In this document: positions 1-6,122 of the stretch, one piece after another | How positions within the stretch are numbered: the first letter of the stretch is position 1 | How the letters are laid out: every line of letters begins with the position of its first letter | Assembly: GCA_964436865.1 (NCBI GenBank) | Contig: CAYTFK010000240.1 | Location: 1 to 10,883 of the forward strand | Length of the DNA stretch: 10,883 nt | Reading direction: 5' to 3' | From: JAXGPP01 sp964436865 | Lineage (GTDB): Bacteria; Planctomycetota; Planctomycetia; Pirellulales; Thermoguttaceae | Notes under the pieces: model-generated | Told to the model about the DNA's origin: nothing | What the model saw: only the letters and a program-made list of their open reading frames with translations | Databases searched by the model: none | Program-made: the position numbers and the translations under genes

Positions 1-661
1 ACGGCGCCCCGGCCGCCTGGCCGTCACCCAGGAAGGCAGAAATGGCCAGCCGCCGGCCGTCGGACGAGATTGTTGAGAGCGGATACATGCGGCTCGGCCG
101 GTAATCCGTTTCAGGCAGGGGCGAATCGACCACCAATATTGTTTCCCTACCGGTGCCGTCGAGGTTTACTCGCTTGAGCGTGAGCTTCCCGCCGCCAACT
201 TTCGTCTGATCGACAAAGTAGTAGACGTACTTCCCGTCCGGGCTTACGGAAGCGGCGGTGGCTCCCGTTTCCTCCGTGAGCGGATGGAGCGAGCAGCCGT
301 CGTCGATATCGCACCGCAGGTACTGGTGGTTGGCGTCCGACTTGCTGCCGCCGTGGGCGGTGGCCGAGCGGTGGAGCACCAGGTGCTTCGAGTCCATGGT
401 GAAGATCTGGGCCTCCATGTAGAGGTGCGAGCTGGGCACATCGGGCTCGCTGGTCAACTGGAAGACCTCGATCCCTGGTGCGGACTCGGGGTCCAAGAGA
501 TCGGGACGCGGCTTGCAGGCGTTCTTGAGCGGAGTGCGGAGCACACTCGGCGCGGCTACCGCCAGCGGGAGGAAAGCGCCGGCCGCCGCAGCGCCGGCCG
601 CCGCGCGCAGGAAGTTCCGCCGGGTGTGCCGGTTCGCGCGTTCGTTTGTCCGTTGTGTCAT
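1..661 (-). CDS. Tat-exported TolB/PD40 beta-propeller-like protein (C-terminal part outside the window)
   Basis: The reading frame is open from the ATG at 661-659 to the left edge, giving 220 residues with no stop, so the gene is cut by the window and its C-terminus is unknown. The start follows a strong ribosome-binding site, AGGAGGAA at 674-667. The N-terminus has a textbook twin-arginine signal: TRRNFLR at residues 13-19, then an Ala/Gly/Leu-rich stretch ending near LAVAAP, so the protein is probably exported folded. The mature part has propeller-blade features: 'SPDGKYVYYFVD' near residues 140-151, then 'LKRVNLDGTGRET', then 'ISSDGRRLAIS' near residues 198-208. These fit PD40/TolB-like repeats. 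The 'QLTSEPDVPSSHLYMEAQIFT' style also recalls oligogalacturonate lyase-like propellers, but the catalytic region is not visible. The enzymatic role is therefore unknown. The fold call is inference from motifs; the Tat signal is seen directly. Confidence 0.8.
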   Translation of the reverse strand, partial: MTQRTNERANRHTRRNFLRAAAGAAAAGAFLPLAVAAPSVLRTPLKNACKPRPDLLDPESAPGIEVFQLTSEPDVPSSHLYMEAQIFTMDSKHLVLHRSATAHGGSKSDANHQYLRCDIDDGCSLHPLTEETGATAASVSPDGKYVYYFVDQTKVGGGKLTLKRVNLDGTGRETILVVDSPLPETDYRPSRMYPLSTISSDGRRLAISAFLGDGQAAGAP

Positions 662-666
662 GGCGA

Positions 667-674
667 TTCCTCCT
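667..674 (-). promoter_or_regulatory. Strong Shine-Dalgarno site of the Tat-exported protein
   Basis: On the minus strand the sequence reads AGGAGGAA and ends 5 bases before the ATG at 661. It fixes the start of the exported propeller-like protein and places the twin-arginine motif near the N-terminus. Confidence 0.75.
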
Positions 675-726
675 GCGGTCCGGGTGTGGGCGTCGATGGT
701 TGGAGTGTGGCCGCTCGGCAAGACGG

Positions 727-732
727 TGTCAA
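727..732 (-). promoter_or_regulatory. Possible -35 box (TTGACA) for the Tat-exported protein
   Basis: The minus strand reads a perfect TTGACA at 732-727, in the 108-base gap between the membrane-protein gene and the exported propeller gene. At 17 bases spacing the -10 position is CACACT (709-704), which matches TATAAT at only three of six bases. A promoter here is therefore weakly supported, and the gene could also be read from upstream. Confidence 0.25.
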
Positions 733-769
733 GCGCGGGGAGTGGCCGGTGTGGCCGCGTGGAGTGGCT

Positions 770-1447
770 TCATTTCACCGTGAGCGTCCATGTCCTGTCG
801 TCGATCCGGCAGACTTCCACGCTCTGGCCGCGCTGGTAAAGGCCCGGCTCCAAGTCCATGGAGAACAGGTCTTTGAAAGGGCGGTCCTTGGAGACGGAGA
901 ACCGGCCCGGCCCACCGACATAACCACCCGACTGCGAGATTCGCAGGCATTGCCGCAAGGTGTGCCGTTTCGGGTCGGGGCCCTCGGAGAGAGCCGCGAT
1001 GATGGCGAGTCGCGACACGTTGCGCGTCGACACCGGGCTGCGCGGCCCGGTCGCCATCTGCGAGAGGCTCCCCTGCCCGTCGGTCACCGTGATCTGCGCC
1101 GGGCCGCTGGTCTCGAGCGTCACCAGCTTGATGACGAAGTCCTCGTCGGTAATGACATCATCCACCGTGGCGCGCCAGGTCTCGGGCGTCACATCGGTCT
1201 CGCCGCCCGCGAGTCCGTGGGCTGCGACGATGGACCGGAGTTCCCGCACCTCCAATTGCTGCCGCCACAAGGCCAGTGCCGCGCCGACGATCGCCACGAC
1301 GATCAGCAGCGTGCGGAGGCGGAACTGCAGCCACCCCGCGCCGACGATCGACCGCTTCAGCCACGGGCAGACGCAGTACAGCCCATATCCAACCAGGAGG
1401 AGCAGCACCACCAGAAGCAGGACCACCGGCAGCACCGCCACTTTCAT
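770..1447 (-). CDS. Small two-helix membrane protein of unknown function, planctomycete type
   Basis: A protein of 225 residues. I chose the ATG at 1447-1445 because GGAGGT (1459-1454) lies 6 bases upstream; a longer frame to 1492 has no such site and adds a charged, unlikely N-terminus. Residues 3-24 form a strongly hydrophobic first helix. Residues 43-61, 'RLRTLLIVVAIVGAALALW', form a second helix whose RLRTLL lead-in is a pattern I associate with many short planctomycete membrane proteins. Residues 62-72 are charged and may be a short coiled segment (WRQQLEVRELR). The remainder (about 85-225) is soluble, with alternating beta-like segments such as 'DFVIKLVTLE', 'AQITVTDGQG' and 'RTWTLTVK', and no catalytic motif that I recognise. 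It lies 108 bases upstream of the exported propeller gene on the same strand, so the two may be co-transcribed. No function is assigned. Confidence 0.72.
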   Translation of the reverse strand: MKVAVLPVVLLLVVLLLLVGYGLYCVCPWLKRSIVGAGWLQFRLRTLLIVVAIVGAALALWRQQLEVRELRSIVAAHGLAGGETDVTPETWRATVDDVITDEDFVIKLVTLETSGPAQITVTDGQGSLSQMATGPRSPVSTRNVSRLAIIAALSEGPDPKRHTLRQCLRISQSGGYVGGPGRFSVSKDRPFKDLFSMDLEPGLYQRGQSVEVCRIDDRTWTLTVK

Positions 1448-1680
1448 TTTCACACCTCCACCCGTTCTGAAACGGTATTCGTCGCCCGGCACGCGTTCTT
1501 TCCTGCGCGATCGTAAACGGCCAAGGAAACCCCCGCAACCATGCAGGGGCCCCGGCGGTCCTTTCTGCCGGCCTGCGGGAAAAGCCGAGTGAGTGGCACG
1601 AACGCTCCTGATGGCCGACCGATGGCGCGGCGGGGAGAATGAGAAATGCGGTGAAGTGAAAATGTTCGCAGGAAGTCGCG
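1448..1680. other. Divergent intergenic region between the membrane protein and the binding-protein gene
   Basis: This 233-base stretch separates two genes pointing away from each other, so it should hold promoters for both. It contains the minus-strand Shine-Dalgarno at 1459-1454, an imperfect hairpin at 1543-1576 and, next to the plus-strand start, AGGA at 1670-1673. I saw no convincing paired -35/-10 boxes on either strand, and short frames crossing it have no coding character. Confidence 0.6.
1543..1576. repeat. Imperfect inverted repeat in the divergent promoter region
   Basis: Outer arms GCAGG (1543-1547) and CCTGC (1572-1576) flank inner arms CCGGC (1552-1556) and GCCGG (1567-1571). 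The left side carries a 4-base bulge and the loop is 10 bases. It sits mid-way between divergent genes, so an operator or a leader hairpin is more plausible than a terminator. No T-run follows on either strand. In GC-rich DNA such a stem can occur by chance. Confidence 0.3.
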
Positions 1681-2193
1681 ATGCGCCGGAACCGGCTTGT
1701 TCAATCTGTGGCGAGGGTGGTGCCTTTGCTGTCGGCGTGCGCTCTTCTTGCCGTTACGGCTGGGTGCGGCATCCCGCACGATCCGGAGGAGACATATCGG
1801 CGCGTACTCGGCAGAACTGTGCGGGTCGGCGTCTGCGAACATCCGCCGTTTACCGTGCTTGAGGAAGGCAAGCCGAGGGGCATTGAGGCCGATTTAATCA
1901 AAGGCTTTGCCCGGCAACTTGACGCCGCGGTGCGGTGGCACCGCGGCACGGAAGGGCCGCTCATCGAGGCGCTCGGGCAGGGCAAGCTCGACGTGGTGAT
2001 CGGCGGTTTCAAGGAATCGAGTCCCTGGTCCAGCCACGCCGGAGCCACGCAGCCTTATGTCGAGGCGGGGGGCGAGAAGTTCGTGATGTTCGTCCGCCAA
2101 GGGGAGAATCGCTGGCTCTTGGAGCTCGACAAATACCTTCACACCAGGAAGAGCGATGCGGCGATGCGGCTCGCGCGTCGGCTCCCACCATGA
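1681..2193 (+). CDS. Short family 3 solute-binding-protein-like lipoprotein (single-lobe form)
   Basis: A protein of 170 residues with AGGA 7 bases before the ATG. Residues 1-28 form a lipoprotein signal (hydrophobic 13-27, then TAGC with Cys29 as the lipidation site; Thr at -3 is slightly off consensus), so it should be membrane-anchored outside the cytoplasm. Residues 47-128 match the start of SBP_bac_3 domains: 'VRVGVCEHPPFTVLEEGKP', 'GIEADLIKGFARQL', 'LIEALGQGKLDVVIGGF', 'ATQPYVE'. Normal family members have 220-250 residues in two lobes. Here the second lobe is missing and the chain goes straight to 'EKFVMFVRQGENRWLLELDKYL' (132-153), which resembles the closing part of the first lobe. 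This looks like a clean compact form, not decay: there is no frameshift, and the stop overlaps the next start (ATGA, 2190-2193). Ligand unknown. The coupling to a CDF transporter suggests a sensor or accessory subunit rather than ABC uptake. Confidence 0.78.
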   Translation: MRRNRLVQSVARVVPLLSACALLAVTAGCGIPHDPEETYRRVLGRTVRVGVCEHPPFTVLEEGKPRGIEADLIKGFARQLDAAVRWHRGTEGPLIEALGQGKLDVVIGGFKESSPWSSHAGATQPYVEAGGEKFVMFVRQGENRWLLELDKYLHTRKSDAAMRLARRLPP

Positions 2194-3170
2194 CAATCAC
2201 GCCGGCCTTCGAGTTTCCACCCGAACAGGACCACGCGCTGCGCCGAGCGCGGCGTCTGGAATGGCTGACGATCGGCTATCTCTCGTCGGTGGTGGTTGTG
2301 ATGTACATGGCCATGGGATCGAGCCAGGCAATGAAGACGGCCTGGCTGGAGGACATCCTCAGCCTGATTCCACCAATCGTGTTCCTGGTGGCGATTCGAG
2401 TTGCCATCTGGCCGCCGAACAAGCGGTTCCCCTATGGCTATCACCGCGTCGTGTCGATCGCCTTTCTTTGTGCTTCAGTGACGCTGTCTGCGATGGGAGC
2501 GTGGCTGCTGGCCGATTCCCTGATCAAGCTGGTCAAGGCCGAGCATCCGACGATCGGCGGAATCACCGTCTTCGGGCACACGATCTGGCTGGGCTGGCTG
2601 ATGATCGCGGCGCTCGTCTACAGCACCGTTCCGCCGGTGTTTCTCGGTCGCATGAAACTCCCCTTGGCCCACACGATGCACGACAAGGTGCTATTTGCCG
2701 ACGCACAGATGAGCAAGGCCGACTGGATGACGGCGGCGGCAGCGATCGTCGGCGTGATGGGGGTAGGAATGGGCTACTGGTGGGCCGATGCCGTGGCCGC
2801 GGCGTTAATTTCACTGGACATCCTTCATGACGGATTCAAGAACGTTCGCGAGGTGGTGACGAACCTCATGGATGAGACGCCGAAGAAGGTGGGCGGCAAC
2901 GAGGTCGACCCGCTGCCCGACCGCGTCCGCGACACCCTGCGGGGCTACCCGTGGATCAAAGACGTTCGGGTACGGATGCGCGAACAAGGACATGTGTACT
3001 TTGGCGAGGCTTTCGTGGTGCTTTCCGGTAACGGGAGCGATCTGCCCGAGAGGCTGTACCAGGCAACCCGCCAATGCGCGGCGCTCGACTGGCGGATTCA
3101 CGACTTCGTGCTCGTGCCGGTACCCGACCTGCCTGACGAGTCGAGAGGGGAGAGGAACTCGAAGCCATAG
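2190..3170 (+). CDS. Cation diffusion facilitator (CDF)-like transporter with altered metal site
   Basis: A protein of 326 residues. Its ATG at 2190 overlaps the stop of the binding-protein gene by 4 bases, so translation is probably coupled; the frame extends further upstream but only as a shadow of that gene. The layout is CDF-like: six membrane segments (about 25-45, 52-74, 87-112, 128-152, 177-196, 198-213), 'FPYGYHR' after helix 2 in the place of the usual FGHGK, 'SLDILHDGFKNVREVVTNLMD' after helix 6, and a C-terminal cytoplasmic domain (about 240-312). CDF proteins export divalent metals by proton exchange. Compared with E. coli FieF as I recall it, the helix 2 acidic pair becomes E54/S58 (with D55 next to it) and helix 5 His-x3-Asp becomes M174-x3-D178, while the FieF site B ligands appear absent. 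The substrate is therefore not predictable. The family call is good; zinc or iron export is not shown. Confidence 0.85.
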   Translation: MTITPAFEFPPEQDHALRRARRLEWLTIGYLSSVVVVMYMAMGSSQAMKTAWLEDILSLIPPIVFLVAIRVAIWPPNKRFPYGYHRVVSIAFLCASVTLSAMGAWLLADSLIKLVKAEHPTIGGITVFGHTIWLGWLMIAALVYSTVPPVFLGRMKLPLAHTMHDKVLFADAQMSKADWMTAAAAIVGVMGVGMGYWWADAVAAALISLDILHDGFKNVREVVTNLMDETPKKVGGNEVDPLPDRVRDTLRGYPWIKDVRVRMREQGHVYFGEAFVVLSGNGSDLPERLYQATRQCAALDWRIHDFVLVPVPDLPDESRGERNSKP

Positions 3171-3201
3171 CTGGGGCGTTGGGGAAGGCGGAACACCATT
3201 T

Positions 3202-3220
3202 GCATGCTGTCAGTGCATGC
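3202..3220 (+). promoter_or_regulatory. Hairpin covering the ligD start codon
   Basis: GCATGC at 3202-3207 and GCATGC at 3215-3220 can pair around a 7-base loop, and the second arm contains the ATG (3217-3219) of ligD. No Shine-Dalgarno is found at normal distance; the only G-rich stretch, GGGGAAGGCGG at 3181-3191, is about 26 bases upstream. In mRNA the stem would hide the start codon. A regulatory role is inference. Confidence 0.3.
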
Positions 3221-5862
3221 CACGCACCCGCGCAAAACCTGACTCGCTAGCTGAATACCGCCGCAAGCGGCGGTTTTCGCAAACACCAGAACCGGCCGGT
3301 CGTGCACCGGCGGCTTCCGGCGGCCGCCGCTTCGTCGTTCAGAAGCACGCTGCGCGGCGGCTGCACTACGATCTCCGGATGGAACTGGATGGCGTGCTCA
3401 AGAGTTGGGCTGTGCCCAAGGGGCCGAGTCTCGACCCGAGCGAAAAGCGGTTGGCGGTCGAGGTAGAAGACCACCCGGTGGAATACGCCGACTTTGAAGG
3501 GGTGATCCCCGCGGGAGAATACGGCGGCGGCACTGTCCTCGTCTGGGACCGGGGCACCTGGGAACCGGAGGGAGATCCGCTGCGGGCGCTCGAGCAAGGG
3601 CGGCTGACGTTTCGGCTCGAAGGCGAGAAACTTCACGGCCGCTGGAACCTGGTCCGCACGCGGAGTTCGAGCGGCAACGACAAGAACTGGCTGTTGATCA
3701 AAGGGCGCGACGACCGGGCGCATCCGGCCGACAAATTCGACGTGCTCGGGTCGGCGGCGAGCGTCGCCAGCGGCCGCACGATCGAGCAGGTGGCGGCAGA
3801 CCGCGACCGAGTCTGGCAGTCCGAGCGCAGCCAGCCTGAAACGGGCCGGTCTCTGAAGAGGACCAAGCGGGATGACGGCCGCCGTGCCGGCGCACGGCAG
3901 AAGGCTAAAGGCAAGGCCCGCGGAGCCAGCCTGCCGGGAGCCAAACGCGGGGAGATGCCGGCGGCGATCGCGCCGGCGCTGGCCACGCTGGCCGCCGCCG
4001 CGCCGCCGGGGGACGAATGGTTGCACGAGATCAAGTTCGACGGATACCGCCTGCTTTGCTTCGTCCAGAAAGGCCAAGCGAAGCTGGTCAGTCGCAACAA
4101 CCTCGATTGGACACCCCGCTTCCCATCGATCGCCGCGGCCGCCGCCGGGCTCCCAGTCCGCAGCGCCGTGCTCGACGGCGAGGCGATCGTGTTGATGCCC
4201 AACGGCACATCGAGCTTTCAGGCACTGCAGAACATTCTCCGTGGAGGCCGCGGCGGGAGGCTGGCTTATCAATGCTTCGACTTGCTGTATCTGGACGGCT
4301 ACGATCTCCGCAGCGTGGCGCTGGAAGAGCGGAAGGCGAGGCTGGCCGAACTGCTCGCAGACGCCGGGCCCGACGACCCGCTGGAATACACCGAGCATGT
4401 TGCCGGCAGTGGGCCGGAGTTCCACCGCGAGTCGTGCCGGCTGGGCCTTGAGGGGGTGATTTCGAAGCGCCGCCTTGGAACCTATCCCCGCGGACGGAGC
4501 CCGGACTGGCTCAAGGTGAAGTGCATTCACAGCCACGAGTTCGTCGTTGGCGGTTTCACCGAGTCGACGGCCCATGGCCGCGCACTGGGGTCGCTGCTGA
4601 TCGGGTACTACGAAGAACATGGCGAGCTGCGCTACGTGGGTCGGGTCGGCACGGGGTTCGGCGAAGCGACGCTGGTCGACCTTCGCCGGCGGCTCGACGG
4701 GCTGCGGCAAGCCGACCCGCCTTTTGCCGATGCGCCGGCGCGCAAAGACCGCCAAACGCACTGGGTGAGGCCGGAGCTAGTGGCCCAGATCACGTTTACC
4801 GACTGGACGGAGGACCATCTCTTGCGACATCCATCCTTTCAAGGCCTGCGCGAAGACAAGCCGGCCCGCGCGGTCCAACTCGAACGAGCGGCGGCACCCG
4901 ACGGCAAACAGTCAGGCCGAGCGCGGGCGGCGAAAAAGTCTCGTCGCACGAAAAAGACGCCCCAGACCGATCCGCAGTCGGTCGCCGCCGGCGTGCGGCT
5001 GAGCCATCCGGACCGCGTGTTGTATCAGGAGCAAGGGATCACCAAGCTCGGCCTGGCGACGTACTACGTCGAGATCGCCGACTGGATCCTGCCGCACGTG
5101 GCTCACCGGCCGCTGAGCCTGTTCCGCTGCCCCGAGGGACAGCAGAAGGACTGTTTCTTCCAGAAGCACGTTCGTCCCGGCACACCGGAAGCGCTCGGCC
5201 GGGTTGAGATCACCGAGAAGAGCAAGACACAGCAGTATCTGGTGGTGGAAAGCGCGGCAGGACTGGTTGCACTGGTGCAGATGGGCGTGCTCGAGATCCA
5301 TCCCTGGGGCGCCAGGAGCGACGACGTCGAACGGCCTGACCGCCTCGTGTTCGACCTCGATCCGGGTCCGGGGGTGCCGTGGCCCCGCGTGATCGAGGCC
5401 GCACGCCAGGTTCGCGAGCGACTCGATCGGCTGGGGCTGGCGTGCTTCGTGAAGACCACCGGCGGCAAGGGGCTGCACGTTGTCGTGCCGCTGCGCCGCC
5501 GCGCCGCCTGGCCCGAGGCCAAGGCCTTTGCCAGGGCAGTCGCCGAACGGATGGCCGGCGAGTTGCCCGCGCAGTTCACTACGACGATGGCGAAGGCTGC
5601 CCGGCCGGGCAAGATCTTTCTCGATTACCTGCGCAACGACCGAGGGGCGACCTCGGTGGCTCCCTTCTCGACGCGGGCCAAACCGGGCGCACCCGTTTCA
5701 ACGCCACTGGCTTGGGAGGAACTCAGGCCCGCGATTCGTTCCGATCACTTCACGGTCGAGAACCTTCCCCGCCGCCTCGCCAGCCTGAGCGGCGATCCGT
5801 GGGAGGGGTTTGCCGATGTCCGGCAATCGCTCACTGCCAGGGTCCTCGGCCGCGTGAAGTGA
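3217..5862 (+). CDS. ligD: LigD: multifunctional NHEJ DNA ligase (phosphoesterase-ligase-polymerase)
   Basis: A protein of 881 residues, a full-length LigD that trims, fills and seals double-strand breaks with Ku. The domain order is that of Pseudomonas LigD. Phosphoesterase, about 13-165: 'EYRRKRRFSQTPEPAG', 'FVVQKHAARRLHYDLR' with H44, H50, D52, and H86. A basic linker covers 205-247. ATP-dependent ligase, about 255-555: motif I K273-F-D-G276 (K273 takes the AMP), motif III D320-G-E322, IIIa F354-D355, motif IV E412-G413, motif V K433/K435, then the OB-fold with 'DWTEDHLLRHPSFQGLR'. A second basic linker covers 563-582. Polymerase (primase-like), about 590-870: 'FFQKH', 'EIHPWGAR', catalytic D713/D715 (DLDP), 'TTGGKGLHVVVPL', and D803. 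All key residues are present. I chose the ATG at 3217 because the phosphoesterase begins 12 residues later; upstream codons read through the CDF gene in another frame. It starts 46 bases after that gene. Confidence 0.96.
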   Translation: MPRTRAKPDSLAEYRRKRRFSQTPEPAGRAPAASGGRRFVVQKHAARRLHYDLRMELDGVLKSWAVPKGPSLDPSEKRLAVEVEDHPVEYADFEGVIPAGEYGGGTVLVWDRGTWEPEGDPLRALEQGRLTFRLEGEKLHGRWNLVRTRSSSGNDKNWLLIKGRDDRAHPADKFDVLGSAASVASGRTIEQVAADRDRVWQSERSQPETGRSLKRTKRDDGRRAGARQKAKGKARGASLPGAKRGEMPAAIAPALATLAAAAPPGDEWLHEIKFDGYRLLCFVQKGQAKLVSRNNLDWTPRFPSIAAAAAGLPVRSAVLDGEAIVLMPNGTSSFQALQNILRGGRGGRLAYQCFDLLYLDGYDLRSVALEERKARLAELLADAGPDDPLEYTEHVAGSGPEFHRESCRLGLEGVISKRRLGTYPRGRSPDWLKVKCIHSHEFVVGGFTESTAHGRALGSLLIGYYEEHGELRYVGRVGTGFGEATLVDLRRRLDGLRQADPPFADAPARKDRQTHWVRPELVAQITFTDWTEDHLLRHPSFQGLREDKPARAVQLERAAAPDGKQSGRARAAKKSRRTKKTPQTDPQSVAAGVRLSHPDRVLYQEQGITKLGLATYYVEIADWILPHVAHRPLSLFRCPEGQQKDCFFQKHVRPGTPEALGRVEITEKSKTQQYLVVESAAGLVALVQMGVLEIHPWGARSDDVERPDRLVFDLDPGPGVPWPRVIEAARQVRERLDRLGLACFVKTTGGKGLHVVVPLRRRAAWPEAKAFARAVAERMAGELPAQFTTTMAKAARPGKIFLDYLRNDRGATSVAPFSTRAKPGAPVSTPLAWEELRPAIRSDHFTVENLPRRLASLSGDPWEGFADVRQSLTARVLGRVK

Positions 5863-5873
5863 ATTCAGAGCGT

Positions 5874-5904
5874 GTCAATTTGACGCGGGCCGAGCGTCCC
5901 GCGT
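5874..5904 (+). terminator. Palindrome and hairpin just after ligD (terminator-like, no T-run)
   Basis: GTCAA-T-TTGAC (5874-5884) is a perfect odd palindrome. It is followed by ACGCGGG (5883-5889) and CCCGCGT (5898-5904), a perfect 7-base stem with an 8-base loop, beginning 21 bases after the ligD stop. A GC-rich stem at this place suggests termination or 3'-end protection, but the following bases (GACAAGG) have no T-run, so an intrinsic terminator is not established. Confidence 0.35.
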
Positions 5905-5969
5905 GACAAGGACGGCATCCCCGGGCAGGGGTTATTGTGATCGCCCGTTCACGCCACCGCGTGAATTCG

Positions 5970-5993
5970 GCTAGCAATGACTGCTTTGCTAGC
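5970..5993 (+). promoter_or_regulatory. Perfect 8-8-8 dyad, candidate operator upstream of ku
   Basis: GCTAGCAA (5970-5977) and TTGCTAGC (5986-5993) are exact reverse complements separated by 8 bases. The arms contain GCTAGC and AT-richer ends, unlike the GC-rich surroundings. The second arm overlaps a possible -35 box (TTGCTA, 5986-5991). Such geometry fits a dimeric regulator bound at the promoter, and the MerR-like protein encoded after ku is an obvious but untested candidate. Confidence 0.42.
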
Positions 5994-6014
5994 ATTTGGC
6001 GCGGTTCTTGTACT
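5986..6014 (+). promoter_or_regulatory. Possible ku promoter (TTGCTA - 17 - TGTACT)
   Basis: TTGCTA (5986-5991) matches TTGACA at four of six positions, and TGTACT (6009-6014) matches TATAAT at four of six, with ideal 17-base spacing. This would leave an untranslated leader of about 100 bases before the Ku ATG at 6123. Support is moderate at best, since planctomycete promoters are poorly defined. Confidence 0.3.
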
Positions 6015-6122
6015 GTGCTGGTACGGCGACGGGGGGCCCGCGCGACCCGCGGTCCGCCTGCCGGCCCCGCTCCGCCCGGCTTTCTGATGCGGAGCGGCGT
6101 GCCACTGCGGAGCCTCACTGCC

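Larger units (their letters stand above)
5863..6122 (+). other. Intergenic region between ligD and ku
   Basis: This 260-base gap holds several dyads (described separately) and a possible ku promoter. The Ku frame stays open back to a GTG at 5937, but the 62 residues this would add (rich in Arg, Pro and Gly) match nothing in Ku. I therefore regard the stretch as untranslated. Confidence 0.6.

Noticed and set aside
705..758. Direct repeat GTGTGGCCGC (705-714 and 749-758) between the two minus-strand genes
   Set aside because: Only two short copies exist, in a G-rich stretch with several similar GGAGTG words; this looks like low complexity rather than an array or operator.
284..1516. Long plus-strand open frame of 410 codons opposite the two minus-strand genes
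   Set aside because: Its translation is Arg/Gly/His-rich without domain features and lies antisense to two genes with good ribosome sites, a Tat signal and membrane helices. It is a GC-rich shadow frame.
1681..2193. Binding-protein gene as a truncated pseudogene
   Set aside because: The signal peptide, the domain start and a sensible closing segment are all present in one frame, and the stop is precisely coupled to the next start. This favours a compact functional form, though I cannot prove it.
2872..3216. N-terminal extension of LigD overlapping the CDF gene
   Set aside because: The extra residues are the CDF gene read in another frame; the phosphoesterase domain begins just after the ATG at 3217.
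3247..4761. Minus-strand open frame of 504 codons inside ligD
   Set aside because: It is fully antisense to the phosphoesterase and ligase domains of LigD, whose catalytic motifs are intact. High GC at third positions produces such shadows.
5937..6122. N-terminal extension of Ku from a GTG
   Set aside because: The extra 62 residues do not resemble Ku, and the family start 'MPRSTWKGFLRLSL' is at 6123. The stretch also holds the dyad and promoter candidates.
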